From Myceligenerans indicum (GTDB taxonomy: Bacteria > Actinomycetota > Actinomycetes > Actinomycetales > Cellulomonadaceae), in contig NZ_JABBYC010000016.1 in NCBI RefSeq assembly GCF_016742955.1, forward strand, positions 1 through 64,000: DNA of 64,000 bases, given 5' to 3'. The stretch's first letter is position 1, and each line of letters starts with the position of its first letter. A model generated the notes under the pieces. It was not told where the DNA came from, searched no databases, and was given only the letters and a program-made list of their open reading frames with translations. This document shows positions 20,745-29,968 of this stretch, in pieces. The position numbers were made by a program, and so were the translations under genes.

Positions 20745-22085
20745 GTGAGATCCCGTCGTTACCCGCTGTTCGTGGCGGCCTGTGCGGCCGCCGCGCTGGT
20801 CACAGGCGCCGTCGTCGTGCCGGGTCTGGCGCTGCCCGCCATGGCGGCCGAGTGCACGGCGCCGGTCTGGGCCGAGGGCTCCAGCTACACGGCCGGCGAT
20901 CAGGTCACGTACCAGGGCCGCACGTACACGGCGCTCGTCACCCACACGGCGTACGCCGGTACGGGCTGGAACCCCGCCGACACGCCGTCGCTCTGGACCG
21001 ACGGCGGAGCCTGTGAGGGCGACCCCCAGCCGACACCGAGCGAGCCCGACCCGACGCCCACCCCTGATCCGACGCCCACCCCTGATCCGACACCGACTCC
21101 CGACCCGACACCGACCGACCCGCCGGACACCACCTGCGGGGTGCAGGGGCGTCCGGGAGGCAAGGTCCTGCAGGGCTACTGGGAGAACTGGGACGGTGCC
21201 TCGAACGGGGTGCACCCGGGCATGGGCTGGATCCCGATCGACGATCCCCGGATCTCGGACCACGGGTACAACGTCGCGATGCTGGCCTTCCCGGTCATCC
21301 TCCCCGACGGCACCGCGCTGTGGGAAGACGGCATGGACAGCGGCGTGGACGTGCCGAGCCCTGCCCAGATGTGCGCCGCGAAGGCGGACGGCACGCGCCT
21401 CCTGCTCTCGATCGGCGGCGCGACGGCGAGCATCGACCTCAGCAGCCAGGCCGTGGCGGACCGGTTCGTCGAGACCATCGTGCCGATCCTGCAGGACAAC
21501 CACTTCGACGGGATCGACATCGACATCGAGGCAGGACTGGTCGGCAGCGGTGACATCGGCACGCCCTCGACCCAGCAGGCGAACCTGATCCGCATCATCG
21601 ACGGAGTGCTCGCCCGTATGCCGTCCGGTTTCGGGCTCACGATGGCGCCCGAGACGGCCTACGTGACCGGCGGCAGCGTCACGTACGGCGGAATCTGGGG
21701 TGCGTACCTGCCGATCATCAAGAGGTACGTCGACAACGGCCGACTCTGGTGGCTGAACATGCAGTACTACAACGGGGAGATGTACGACTGCGACGGCAAC
21801 GGGTATGCGGCCGGAACGGTCCAGGGCTTCGTGGCGCAGACCGACTGTCTCGACGAGGGCCTGGTGATCCAGGGCACGACGATCCGCCTCCCGTACGACA
21901 TGCAGGTCCCCGGCCTCCCCGCACAGGAGGGCGCGGGCGGTGGATACATGTCGCCGTCGCTCGTCAGCCAGGCCTACTCGTCGTACAACGGGCAGCTCAA
22001 GGGCCTGATGACCTGGTCGATCAACTGGGACGGGTCACGGGGCTGGACGTTCGGAGACACCGTCACAGGGTTGCAGGGGCGCTGA
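20745..22085 (+). CDS. Secreted chitinase: CBM5/12, Pro-Thr linker, GH18
   Basis: Exported endo-chitinase-type enzyme. 446 residues: Sec signal (RSRRYPLF, hydrophobic core, PAMAAE cleavage near residue 35). Carbohydrate module CBM5/12 follows (WAEGSSYTAGDQVTYQGRTY ... WNPADTPSLW), then a Pro-Thr-Asp linker of tandem repeats, then a GH18 barrel. LLLSIGGA and the catalytic DGIDIDIE (Glu as acid/base) are intact, as are QYYN and the closing MTWSINWD. GTG at 20745 chosen because GAGG lies 8 bases upstream and it leaves a clean signal peptide. It separates hisD from the other his genes. Confidence 0.93.
   Translation: MRSRRYPLFVAACAAAALVTGAVVVPGLALPAMAAECTAPVWAEGSSYTAGDQVTYQGRTYTALVTHTAYAGTGWNPADTPSLWTDGGACEGDPQPTPSEPDPTPTPDPTPTPDPTPTPDPTPTDPPDTTCGVQGRPGGKVLQGYWENWDGASNGVHPGMGWIPIDDPRISDHGYNVAMLAFPVILPDGTALWEDGMDSGVDVPSPAQMCAAKADGTRLLLSIGGATASIDLSSQAVADRFVETIVPILQDNHFDGIDIDIEAGLVGSGDIGTPSTQQANLIRIIDGVLARMPSGFGLTMAPETAYVTGGSVTYGGIWGAYLPIIKRYVDNGRLWWLNMQYYNGEMYDCDGNGYAAGTVQGFVAQTDCLDEGLVIQGTTIRLPYDMQVPGLPAQEGAGGGYMSPSLVSQAYSSYNGQLKGLMTWSINWDGSRGWTFGDTVTGLQGR
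21051..21116 (+). repeat. 18-bp tandem repeats coding the chitinase Pro-Thr linker
   Basis: CCGACGCCCACCCCTGAT occurs twice exactly (21051-21086), then once with changes (21087-21104), then partially. Encodes PTPTPD units. In-frame copy number may vary. Confidence 0.85.
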
Positions 22086-22126
22086 TCCCGGCTGTCCTCC
22101 GCCCGGGCCGGGCGGCCAGGGACCTC

Positions 22127-22144
22127 GGGAGCCGTGCGGCTCCC
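22127..22144. terminator. Bidirectional hairpin between convergent genes
   Basis: GGGAGCCG-TG-CGGCTCCC, inside an outer CCAGGGA/TCCCTGG pairing (22117-22146). Lies between the chitinase and methyltransferase 3' ends. Confidence 0.55.
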
Positions 22145-22190
22145 TGGCACCCGTCCGGCTCGGGTGGTCGCTGCGTGCGGCGGAGTCCGC

Positions 22191-22844
22191 TCAGGCGACC
22201 GCGAGCAGGGCACATCCGCCGTCGGACGCGTCGTCCTCGGGCGGCTGCACGTGGCGCTCCGTCTCGCGCAGCCCGGCCTCGGACATCCATCGTGCGACCT
22301 GGTCGGGCGTGAACGGATACCGCACGAGCTCGACGTCGTGGCCGTACCGGCGGTAGGCGGGCGCGACGTCGCGGACACCCGCGCCCGTCTGGAAGCCCGC
22401 GAGCACCCACCCGCCCGCGCGCACCACACGCCGGACCTCGGCGAAGATCGCAGGCTGGGCGTGAGCCGGCGTGTGGATGATCGAGTACCAGAGCAGGACA
22501 CCGGCGAACTCCCCGTCGTCGTACGGCAGGTCCGTGAGCGTCCCGACGTCGAACGGGACTCCTGGCTGGGCCCGGCTCGCCTGCGCGATCATGCCCGGGG
22601 AGAGATCGAGGCCACGGACCGCCGTCCCGCGGGCTGCGAGGTAGCGGCTCATCCGGCCGCTCCCGCAGCCGGCGTCGAGGACGGAACCGGGTGCGGGACC
22701 GGCGGCCACCGCGTCGGCGAACGCGTCGATCACGGCGAGGTTGTCCGGTGTGTCGGTGCGGGCGTCGTGGAAGTACGCGGCGTAGTCCTCCGCGACGGTG
22801 TCGTAGGCGCGGCGGACGCTCGCGGCCTTCTGGGTCCCTGCCAC
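22191..22844 (-). CDS. Class I SAM-dependent methyltransferase
   Basis: 217 residues with AYDTVAEDYAAYFHD at the N-terminus, motif I GSVLDAGCGSGRMSRYLA near 60, and VRGLDLSPGMIAQA and FAGVLLWYSIIHT further on, a complete UbiE/BioC-like Rossmann fold. Substrate unknown. GTG start at 22844 supported by TACTCT ending 6 bases upstream. Next to, and transcribed with the same orientation as, the RecQ fusion, 62 bases apart. Confidence 0.85.
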   Translation of the reverse strand: MAGTQKAASVRRAYDTVAEDYAAYFHDARTDTPDNLAVIDAFADAVAAGPAPGSVLDAGCGSGRMSRYLAARGTAVRGLDLSPGMIAQASRAQPGVPFDVGTLTDLPYDDGEFAGVLLWYSIIHTPAHAQPAIFAEVRRVVRAGGWVLAGFQTGAGVRDVAPAYRRYGHDVELVRYPFTPDQVARWMSEAGLRETERHVQPPEDDASDGGCALLAVA

Positions 22845-22850
22845 GTGGAA

Positions 22851-22856
22851 AGAGTA
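22851..22856 (-). promoter_or_regulatory. Leaderless-type -10 hexamer of the methyltransferase gene
   Basis: On the minus strand TACTCT ends 6 bases before the GTG at 22844. Confidence 0.5.
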
Positions 22857-22906
22857 TCGGCCATTGGCGCCGCTGCAGGTCAGAAGGCCGTCGAGCCGTC
22901 GGTGGC

Positions 22907-25519
22907 CTACCGGATCCCCAGCACGAAGGGAAGCACCCGAGCCGCGCCCGCCTGGCGCAGCAGCCGGGCGGCGACCGTGAGGGTCCAGCCCGAGTCCGTG
23001 TAGTCGTCCACCAGGAGCACCGTCCGGCCCGGCAGGCCGCGCAGCGCACCCTCCCCGAGGTGCAGTTCGAGCCTGCGTGCCACACCGGCGAGACGCATCG
23101 CCGAGTTCACGTCGTGCCGGCCGGGTTCCTCCTGCCCCTGAGCCGGGCCCACGGCACCGATCATGGGTACTCCCAGATAGGCCGCCAGTCCCGTGGCCAG
23201 GTGGTAGGACAGCTGAGGCCGTGTCACGGACCGCACGCCGACCACGCCCTCGACCACGAGACGTCCAGGTGCTGCCCCGGACTCGTCGGCGGCGGCCGGA
23301 GCGCCGTCCGCGTCGTCCTGGCCGGCCGCCTCACGCAGCGCCGGCCAGTCGTCCAGAACGCGGGCCGCGGCGCGGCGCAGCGGGACCGGCAACTCGCCGT
23401 CGGGCGTCGCGGCGGCGAACAGGTCGCGCAACGGTCCGGACCAGCCGAGCCCGTCCAGGCGGGCGACGGCCCGGCCCTGCTCGGCCTGCTCCTCGGCGGG
23501 GATCTTCCCGCGCAGCTCCAGCCCGAGCGAGGAGAGTCCGCTGGGCCACATGCGGCGTGCCTCGATCGAGGTTCCCGGACGGTCCATCTCGGAGCGGGCC
23601 TCCGTGACGGCGTCAGGGTCGGGAGGATCGGGAAGATCCACGCCGTCGCACCGGTCGCACCGCCCGCACGTCCAGTCCTGGGCGAGATCCGGGTCGTCGA
23701 GCTGAGCTCGCAGGTACGCCATGCGACAGCCGGGTGCGGCGACGTAGTCGATCATCGCCTGCTGTTCGGCGGCCCGCGTCGCGGCGACCCGCTCGTAGCG
23801 TTCCCGATCGTAGGCCCACTCCTGCCCGGTCGACTCCCAGCCGCCCTTGACCCGGCGCACGGCGCCGTCGACGTCGAGCACCTTGAGCATGGTCTCCAGG
23901 CGTGAGCGCTTGAGATCGACGTGTGTCTCCAGCGCGGCCGTCGACAGCGGCGTCCCCGCCTGCCGCAATGCCTCCAGCGTGGCACGCACCTGCGGCTCCG
24001 CAGGGAACGCCTGCGCGCCGAACCAGTCCCAGATCGCCTTGTCCTCCTGCCCCGGCAGCAGCACCGCCACTGCCTGATCCACACCACGTCCGGCGCGGCC
24101 GACCTGCTGGTAGTAGGCGATCGGGGAGGAAGGAGCTCCGAGGTGCACGACGAACGCCAGGTCGGGCTTGTCGAAGCCCATGCCCAGGGCGGAGGTGGCG
24201 ACCAGTGCCTTGACACGGTTCTCCTTGAGGTCGCCCTCCAGCTGCTCGCGCTGCGCGGGCTCCGTGCGCCCGGTGTAGGCCGCCACGGCCAGTCCGGCGG
24301 CGCGGAGCTGCTCGGCGACCTGCTCGGCCGCCGACACCGTCAGGCAGTAGACGATGCCCGAGCCCTCGACATCCTGCAGCGTCTGCGCGAGCCATGCCAG
24401 CCTGGTCGGCTGGTCGCCCAGTTCGAGGACCGCCAGGTGCAGTGACTCGCGGTCCAGTGCTCCGCGCAGCACGAGCACGTCCTCCCGTGGCGCGGCAGCG
24501 GCGTGCACGCCGAGCTGCTCGGCGACGTCGTCGGTGACGCGCCGGTTCGCCGTGGCCGTCGTGGCGAGTACCGGAATCCCGGAGGGCAGGTCCGCCAGGA
24601 GCGTCCGGATGCGCCGGTAGTCCGGACGGAAGTCGTGTCCCCAGTCGGAGATGCAGTGCGCCTCGTCGATCACCACGAGGCCCGCGTCGGCGGCCAGTCG
24701 TGGCAGGACGTCGTCCCGGAACGCCGGGTTGTTCAGGCGTTCGGGCGAACACAGGAGCACATCCACGCTGCCGGTCGCGATATCGGCGTGCACCTGCTCC
24801 CACTCGGTGACGTTGGCCGAGTTGATCGTCACGGCGCGGATCCCGGCGCGCTCGGCCGCCGCGATCTGGTCGCGCATGAGCGCCAGCAGGGGCGACACGA
24901 TCACGGTCGGGCCGGCTCCGCGCGCACGCAGGAGTTTGGTCGCCACGAAGTACACCGCGGACTTGCCCCATCCGGTCCGCTGCACCACCAGCGCCCTGCG
25001 CCGGAACGCCGCCAGGGCCTCGATCGCCCGCCACTGGTCCTCGCGCAGCGCGGCATCGTCCCGGCCGACGAGCGTCCGCAGGGCGGCCTCGGCCTCGGCC
25101 CGCAGCCCCGATCCCGGAGCCGCTGCGACCGACCGCGGCGCGGGCTCGTGGACGGCGTGAGCCTCGTCGGCAGCCTCGGCACCGGGAATCCCGGCACCGG
25201 TCTCCTCGGCGCCGTGCCGTGCGGGTCGCGGCTCGTCACGGCGCGGCTCCGCGCGTGCCGTGTCGGGCGCACCGGACACCGCGCCGTCGTCATCGGCCTC
25301 AGGGGCGACACCGCCGGCCCCGCGGGCGGAGGTGGTACCGCTCGAGCTGTCCGCCTCGTCGAGCAGCCCGCGCAGCATCTGGAGCCTGGCCGCCTGTGTC
25401 TCGGGCGTGTTGCGGGCCGACGGCGGCAGCGCGGGGTCGCCGAGATCGACGAGGACGGCGTCGTCGTCCGGCGGCTCCTCCACGGCGAACGGGAGGTCTG
25501 CGAAGGGATCGTTGGTCAC
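22907..25519 (-). CDS. recQ: RecQ-family DNA helicase fused to a phosphoribosyltransferase-like domain
   Basis: 870 residues. About 150 residues of acidic, low-complexity N-terminus. SF2 helicase core: Walker A QRTGWGKSAVYF near 180, VVIDEAHCISDWGHDFRP near 280, TSALGMGFDKPDLAFVVHLG and the QQVGRAGRG motif VI. RecQ zinc region follows with CRMAYLRAQL...WTCGRCDRCDG. The last 130 residues hold a type I phosphoribosyltransferase-like signature, VLLVDDYTDSGWTLTVAARL, at the PRPP loop position. The helicase part should be ATP-dependent 3'-5'; what the PRTase part does is unknown. GTG start at 25519 from TACGAT 7 bases upstream, not an in-frame ATG 10 codons earlier. Confidence 0.92.
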   Translation of the reverse strand: MTNDPFADLPFAVEEPPDDDAVLVDLGDPALPPSARNTPETQAARLQMLRGLLDEADSSSGTTSARGAGGVAPEADDDGAVSGAPDTARAEPRRDEPRPARHGAEETGAGIPGAEAADEAHAVHEPAPRSVAAAPGSGLRAEAEAALRTLVGRDDAALREDQWRAIEALAAFRRRALVVQRTGWGKSAVYFVATKLLRARGAGPTVIVSPLLALMRDQIAAAERAGIRAVTINSANVTEWEQVHADIATGSVDVLLCSPERLNNPAFRDDVLPRLAADAGLVVIDEAHCISDWGHDFRPDYRRIRTLLADLPSGIPVLATTATANRRVTDDVAEQLGVHAAAAPREDVLVLRGALDRESLHLAVLELGDQPTRLAWLAQTLQDVEGSGIVYCLTVSAAEQVAEQLRAAGLAVAAYTGRTEPAQREQLEGDLKENRVKALVATSALGMGFDKPDLAFVVHLGAPSSPIAYYQQVGRAGRGVDQAVAVLLPGQEDKAIWDWFGAQAFPAEPQVRATLEALRQAGTPLSTAALETHVDLKRSRLETMLKVLDVDGAVRRVKGGWESTGQEWAYDRERYERVAATRAAEQQAMIDYVAAPGCRMAYLRAQLDDPDLAQDWTCGRCDRCDGVDLPDPPDPDAVTEARSEMDRPGTSIEARRMWPSGLSSLGLELRGKIPAEEQAEQGRAVARLDGLGWSGPLRDLFAAATPDGELPVPLRRAAARVLDDWPALREAAGQDDADGAPAAADESGAAPGRLVVEGVVGVRSVTRPQLSYHLATGLAAYLGVPMIGAVGPAQGQEEPGRHDVNSAMRLAGVARRLELHLGEGALRGLPGRTVLLVDDYTDSGWTLTVAARLLRQAGAARVLPFVLGIR

Positions 25520-25526
25520 GCCGTCG

Positions 25527-25532
25527 ATCGTA
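25527..25532 (-). promoter_or_regulatory. Leaderless-type -10 hexamer of the RecQ fusion
   Basis: TACGAT on the minus strand ends 7 bases before the GTG at 25519. Confidence 0.5.
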
Positions 25533-25597
25533 GAGGCGACCACCGACACGCGTCCGCTCCGCCGCCGAACCTGTGGAAAACCCTGCCGGTCGCGTCG

Positions 25598-26026
25598 CTA
25601 CGCGGCGCCCCGTTCCCGCAGCATCGCCATGCCCGAGCCGACGATCGCGGTGAGGTCCGCCATCGCGGAGACGATCTCCGCCGTGCCCGCGAACTCGAAG
25701 GGCGTCATCACGCTGAAGAACCCGACGGTCGCGGACAGCACGTACGCCGTCAGCGTGAGCAGGCCGAAACCGATCCCGCCCAGCAGCGGAAGCCAGTGGC
25801 GCCACACCAGGATGGCCACGGCCAGAACCACTCCACCCGCGGCGTTGAGCAGGAACAACGGGCCGACGACCTCCAGATCTCGATATCCCTGGAACCAGAG
25901 CACGAGATGGACGGCGGCGGACGCGAGAACGCCCACGGCGCCGATCCAGCGCCATACGGTCGCCGCGGAGGAGCGGTTCGGATGCATCGCTGGCGTGTCG
26001 CCAGGTGAAGGGGCCATGATCGACAT
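25598..26026 (-). CDS. Four-helix membrane protein, unknown function
   Basis: About 142 residues with four hydrophobic segments: [55 protein letters not shown], and a last one around [20 protein letters not shown]. No catalytic motif seen. The start is not certain: in-frame ATGs at 26026, 26017, 25987 and 26110 are all possible and none has a good ribosome site. Divergently placed from the Rieske lipoprotein, 105 bases apart; a shared role is speculative. Confidence 0.65.
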   Translation of the reverse strand: MSIMAPSPGDTPAMHPNRSSAATVWRWIGAVGVLASAAVHLVLWFQGYRDLEVVGPLFLLNAAGGVVLAVAILVWRHWLPLLGGIGFGLLTLTAYVLSATVGFFSVMTPFEFAGTAEIVSAMADLTAIVGSGMAMLRERGAA

Positions 26027-26131
26027 GCTGCCGAATGCGGCCCCGGTTCGCCAGAGGCATTTCGCCCCGGCAGAGCCCGGACACCGGACCAGCACCTGCC
26101 CCTCGGCCACCCACGCGAAGGACGAAGCCTG

Positions 26132-26617
26132 ATGACACGAACCCGAACCGACCCGGCAGCCACGGCTCCCGCGGTGTCACCGGAACCGGCGCGCGACCCG
26201 ACCCGCCGCGAGATCCTGCGCGGTGCGGGAGTCGCTTCCGGGGCGCTGGTCGGCGGTGCCGCGCTCGCCGCCTGCTCCGCAGGAGGGGGCGCAACGTCCG
26301 ACGGAACCGGAGCGGACTCCGCGTCCGGCGGCGTCGTGGCGGTCGCGGACGTCCCCGTCGGCGGCGCCGTGTCCGCGACCATCGACGGCCAGGAGGCGCT
26401 CGTCACACAGCCCGTCGAGGGCGAGATCCACGCCTTCAGCGCGATCTGCACGCACCAGGGCTGCACCGTCCTCCCCGGCGACGGGGACCTTGCCTGCCCC
26501 TGTCACGGGTCACGCTATGCGCTCACCGACGCGGCGGTCCTCGCGGGCCCCGCCCCCAAGCCCCTGCCGGAGATCCCGGTCACCGTGGACGGCGGCGACG
26601 TGGTCCCCTCGTCGTAA
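26132..26617 (+). CDS. Tat-exported Rieske [2Fe-2S] lipoprotein
   Basis: 161 residues. Twin-arginine signal [19 protein letters not shown] ending in a lipobox LAAC, so it is probably folded with its cluster, exported by Tat and lipidated. Rieske motifs CTHQGCTV and CPCHGSRY supply the 2 Cys and 2 His ligands. It is a single-domain small Rieske protein, not linked to cytochrome bc1 genes here. Possible role: extracytoplasmic electron transfer; partner unknown. Strong hairpin at 26641 closes the unit. Confidence 0.9.
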   Translation: MTRTRTDPAATAPAVSPEPARDPTRREILRGAGVASGALVGGAALAACSAGGGATSDGTGADSASGGVVAVADVPVGGAVSATIDGQEALVTQPVEGEIHAFSAICTHQGCTVLPGDGDLACPCHGSRYALTDAAVLAGPAPKPLPEIPVTVDGGDVVPSS

Positions 26618-26640
26618 CGGCCCGGCGGCGCAAGCCGAGC

Positions 26641-26678
26641 CCGTCCCGGGTCCGCCCGCTGGGCGGACTCCGGGACGG
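26641..26678 (+). terminator. Long hairpin terminator after the Rieske gene
   Basis: Nested perfect arms CCGTCCCGG/CCGGGACGG and GTCCGCCC/GGGCGGAC around GCT, interrupted only by one unpaired T. It lies 24 bases after the stop and 20 before the hisC -10. Confidence 0.7.
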
Positions 26679-26697
26679 CCGCGTCGTACTGCTTCCG

Positions 26698-26703
26698 TAG
26701 ACT
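26698..26703 (+). promoter_or_regulatory. Leaderless-type -10 hexamer of hisC
   Basis: TAGACT ends 6 bases before the hisC GTG at 26710. Same hexamer as at hisD, which suggests parallel control of the two his units. Confidence 0.55.
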
Positions 26704-26709
26704 GGCCCG

Positions 26710-27921
26710 GTGATCGCATCCAGCACCGAGGCCCGTTCGGGCGGCTCCGGCGCGCCCGGCGGGCGTGCGCCCTTCAACGGCTTGCCGATCCGGCCCGAGC
26801 TCGCCCACGAGCAGCCCTACGGCGCCCCCCAGCTGGACGTCCCGGTGCTGCTCAACGTGAACGAGAACCCCTACCCGCCGTCACCGGACGTCGTGGAGAC
26901 CATCTCTCGCGAGGTCGCCCGGGCGGCCGAGGGGCTGAACCGGTACCCGGACCGGGACTTCAGCGAGCTGCGGCAGGACCTCGCCGACTACCTCGCCCTG
27001 GAGACAGGTGTGGCGATGGATCCGTTCTCCGTGTGGGCCGCGAACGGCTCCAACGAGGTGATGCTCCACCTGCTGCAGGCGTTCGGCGGCCCCGGGCGCA
27101 CCGCGCTGTCCTTCGCACCCACCTACTCCATGTACCCGGAGTACGCCCGCGACACCCACACCCGCTGGATCACCGCCCGCCGCGACGAGGACTTCACCGT
27201 CGACCCGCGCACCGCGGCCGCCGCGATCGCCGAGCACCGTCCTTCCGTGATCCTGCTGGCCAGCCCCAACAATCCCACGGGTACCGCGTTGCCGCCGAGT
27301 ACCATCGAGGCGGTCCTGGAGGCAGCCCGGACCGCGGATCCCGCCACACCGGCCGTCGTCGTCGTGGACGAGGCCTACGCGGAGTTCCGCCGCGCAGGCA
27401 CGCCCAGCGCCGTCAGCCTCCTCGCCGACCACCCCAACCTCGCCGTCACGCGCACGATGTCCAAGGCGTTCGCGCTCGCGGGCGCCCGCGTCGGCTACCT
27501 CGCCGCACAGCCGGACCTCGTCGACGCGTTGCGCGTGGTCCGACTGCCCTACCACCTGTCCGCCGTCACGCAGGCGGTCGCACGCGCTGCCCTGCGGCAC
27601 CGCGACACGCTGATGGCCCAGGTCGGCGGGCTCCGTGAGGAGCGAGACGCGCTCGTCGCCTGGCTCCGCGAGCAGCGCACCCCGGCCGGCGCCGGCCTCC
27701 GGGTCGCCGATTCCGACGCCAACTTCGTCCTGTTCGGCACCTTCGCCGACCGCCACGCGGTCTGGCAGGGCCTGCTGGACCGCGGGGTCCTGATCCGCGA
27801 GACCGGCCCGGACGGCTGGCTCCGTGTATCCGTCGGCACCCCGCAGGAGAACGCCGCCTTCCGCAGGGCCCTGACCGACGTGGTCGAAGCCCTCACGAAC
27901 GTGATCGAGGAGACCGCATGA
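26710..27921 (+). CDS. hisC: Histidinol-phosphate aminotransferase
   Basis: PLP enzyme converting imidazole acetol phosphate to histidinol phosphate. 403 residues. [12 protein letters not shown] near the N-terminus, ANGSNEVM near 112, [12 protein letters not shown] near 185, [12 protein letters not shown] near 220, and the PLP lysine in [17 protein letters not shown] near 255. GTG start from the adjoining -10 element. Its stop overlaps hisB (ATGA), starting a tight hisC-hisB-unknown-hisH-priA series. Confidence 0.96.
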   Translation: MIASSTEARSGGSGAPGGRAPFNGLPIRPELAHEQPYGAPQLDVPVLLNVNENPYPPSPDVVETISREVARAAEGLNRYPDRDFSELRQDLADYLALETGVAMDPFSVWAANGSNEVMLHLLQAFGGPGRTALSFAPTYSMYPEYARDTHTRWITARRDEDFTVDPRTAAAAIAEHRPSVILLASPNNPTGTALPPSTIEAVLEAARTADPATPAVVVVDEAYAEFRRAGTPSAVSLLADHPNLAVTRTMSKAFALAGARVGYLAAQPDLVDALRVVRLPYHLSAVTQAVARAALRHRDTLMAQVGGLREERDALVAWLREQRTPAGAGLRVADSDANFVLFGTFADRHAVWQGLLDRGVLIRETGPDGWLRVSVGTPQENAAFRRALTDVVEALTNVIEETA

Positions 27922-28544
27922 CCCCCGACGACGCAGCCGGCCCCGCCACGCGCCGCGCCCGCATCGAGCGCGCCACGTCCGAGTCCAAGGTCACCGTCGA
28001 GCTCGACCTCGACGGCTCCGGTCGCACCGACATCGCCACCGGCGTGCCCTTCTACGACCACATGCTCACAGCACTCGGCAAGCACTCGCTGATCGACCTG
28101 ACCGTCCATGCCTCCGGCGACACGCACATCGACGCCCACCACACGGTCGAGGACGTGGCGATCTGCCTCGGGCAGGCCCTGCGGCAGGCGCTCGGCGACA
28201 AGCACGGCATCGCCCGCTACGGCGACGCGACCGTTCCGCTGGACGAGTCCCTCGCCCTCGCCGTCGTCGACGTGTCCGGACGCCCGTACCTCGTGCACGA
28301 GGGTGAGCCTGCCGGCCAGGAGTACCACCTCGTCGGCGGCCACTTCACCGGCAGCCTCACGCGTCACGTCCTGGAGTCGCTGGCACACCACGCGCACGTC
28401 ACGCTGCACGTGCGGGTCCTCGCCGGCCGCGACCCCCACCACATCGTCGAAGCCCAGTTCAAGGCCCTGGCGCGTGCCCTGCGCGCCGCCGTCGCGCGCG
28501 ATCCGCGCGTCGAGGGCATCCCGTCCACGAAGGGTGCGCTGTAA
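27918..28544 (+). CDS. hisB: Imidazoleglycerol-phosphate dehydratase
   Basis: Mn2+-dependent dehydratase making imidazole acetol phosphate. 208 residues, dehydratase domain only; no fused phosphatase, as usual outside enterobacteria. Metal motifs [15 protein letters not shown] and [27 protein letters not shown] are intact; the duplicated half shows at DAHHTVED and [11 protein letters not shown] overlaps hisC. Confidence 0.97.
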   Translation: MTPDDAAGPATRRARIERATSESKVTVELDLDGSGRTDIATGVPFYDHMLTALGKHSLIDLTVHASGDTHIDAHHTVEDVAICLGQALRQALGDKHGIARYGDATVPLDESLALAVVDVSGRPYLVHEGEPAGQEYHLVGGHFTGSLTRHVLESLAHHAHVTLHVRVLAGRDPHHIVEAQFKALARALRAAVARDPRVEGIPSTKGAL

Positions 28545-28549
28545 CGCCC

Positions 28550-29155
28550 ATGACCGACACACCCCGTCCCGCAGGCGAACCCGGCGAGAACGAGCCGGAG
28601 GTCCCCGCCGTCCCCGACGACCTGAGCTCGCTCGACGAGCTCGGCCTCGAGGTGCCGGACGACCTGTCCGAGCTCACCGGGCCGTCGTCCGACCCGGACA
28701 TGGCCGTCCTGATCACCCAGATCGCGTCCGCCGAGCCGCTCGCCGCGGCCGCGTCGCTCGCCGGGATCGACCTGGACGCGGTACCCACCGAGGTCGGGGC
28801 GCTTGCCGTGCTCCGCGACCCGTCGGGCAGCCGGCCCGACGACGCCGCCTCCGCGCTGTCACAGGTCGTGCGAGGCGTTCCCCTGGTGCAGGTCACGCGC
28901 AAGGGCGAACAGCTGACGTGCGTGCGCTGGTCCGACGGTGAACGTGGGGACGAGATCTCCCCGGCGCTGCTGCTCGGCGGCGCGCCGCAGACGGTCGAGG
29001 ACATCCTGACCGGTTTCGCCAAGCCGGCCGACCTCGAGGGAGTCGTGGCCTCCGGCTCCATCGGCAGGATGAAGGCGATGCGGATGCTCACCTCGGCCGC
29101 GCGCAAGGCCCGCAAGGCGAGCCGCGGCAAGCCCGGCACCAAGGACGACGGCTGA
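28550..29155 (+). CDS. Uncharacterised protein inside the his operon
   Basis: Not recognised. 201 residues. The first 50 are acidic and Pro-rich with a repeated PDDLS(S/E)L pattern. The middle ([50 protein letters not shown]) looks globular alpha/beta. The last 25 residues are a Lys/Arg-rich tail ending in KDDG. No membrane segment or known motif. Five bases after hisB, and its stop overlaps hisH by one base, so it is very likely translated with the pathway; a partner or regulator of HisH is inference only. Confidence 0.75.
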   Translation: MTDTPRPAGEPGENEPEVPAVPDDLSSLDELGLEVPDDLSELTGPSSDPDMAVLITQIASAEPLAAAASLAGIDLDAVPTEVGALAVLRDPSGSRPDDAASALSQVVRGVPLVQVTRKGEQLTCVRWSDGERGDEISPALLLGGAPQTVEDILTGFAKPADLEGVVASGSIGRMKAMRMLTSAARKARKASRGKPGTKDDG

Positions 29156-29814
29156 TGGGCGCGCGCGTCGTCGTCCTCGACTACGGTTTCGGCAACGTCC
29201 GCTCCGCGACGCGCGCCCTGGAACGGGTGGGTGCGGAGGTGACGCTCACTGCCGACCGGACCGCCGCGCAGGACGCGGACGGTCTGGTGGTGCCCGGTGT
29301 CGGCGCGTTCGGCGCATGCATCGCGGGGCTGAGGAAGGTGCGGGGCCACGAGGTGATCGGCCGCCGGATCGCGGGGGGACGCCCGGTGCTCGGCATCTGC
29401 GTCGGCATGCAGATCCTGTTCGACGCCGGCGTGGAGCACGGTGAGCGGGCCGAGGGCATGGGCGAATGGGCCGGGACCGTCGAACGGCTCGACGCCCCGG
29501 TGGTGCCGCACATGGGCTGGGCGCCGGTCGAGGTCCCCGAGGGATCGCGGCTGTTCGCCGGCGTCGAGAACGAGCGCTTCTACTTCGTGCACTCCTACGC
29601 CGCCCAGAACTTCACGCAGGGCCACGACTCGTTCGCCGACCCGCGCTTCCGACCGCCACTGGTGACCTGGGCGCACGCGGGGACGCCCATCCGCGGCACA
29701 CGGTTCGTCGCCGCCGTGGAGGACGGTCCGCTGGCCGCCACGCAGTTCCACCCCGAGAAATCCGGTGACGCCGGTGCCCGGCTCCTGGAGAACTGGGTCC
29801 GCACACTCGGCTGA
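29155..29814 (+). CDS. hisH: Imidazole glycerol phosphate synthase, glutaminase subunit
   Basis: Class I amidotransferase that supplies ammonia to HisF. 219 residues. N-terminal [19 protein letters not shown], nucleophile in [13 protein letters not shown] near residue 84, and the His-Glu dyad in [13 protein letters not shown] near 198. HisF is not in this window. ATG start overlaps the preceding gene. Confidence 0.96.
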   Translation: MGARVVVLDYGFGNVRSATRALERVGAEVTLTADRTAAQDADGLVVPGVGAFGACIAGLRKVRGHEVIGRRIAGGRPVLGICVGMQILFDAGVEHGERAEGMGEWAGTVERLDAPVVPHMGWAPVEVPEGSRLFAGVENERFYFVHSYAAQNFTQGHDSFADPRFRPPLVTWAHAGTPIRGTRFVAAVEDGPLAATQFHPEKSGDAGARLLENWVRTLG

Positions 29815-29918
29815 GCGCCACGCGTCCCGCGACGGCGCCCGGGCCCCGTGCCGTGCGGTGACGTCCCGCGCGGTGCGCACCCACGGAGCGCCGTCGTGCA
29901 CCGGCGACGGGCCGCACG

Positions 29919-29950
29919 ATCGACAGACCGCATCATCGACAGACCGTATC
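29919..29950 (+). repeat. Two tandem 16-bp repeats in the hisH-priA gap
   Basis: ATCGACAGACCGCATC followed at once by ATCGACAGACCGTATC, then a shorter TACAGACAG echo. Lies just before the priA ribosome site, in a 154-base gap in an otherwise overlapping operon. Confidence 0.75.
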
Positions 29951-29968
29951 TACAGACAGAGGAATTCC

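Noticed and set aside
21051-21116. Short tandem repeats considered as a CRISPR array
   Set aside because: They are in-frame Pro-Thr linker codons of the chitinase without spacers; no CRISPR or cas gene found in the window.
20745-26617. The block splitting the his genes as a genomic island
   Set aside because: No integrase, insertion sequence, direct-repeat ends or tRNA, and no obvious composition change; kept only as a gene-order finding.
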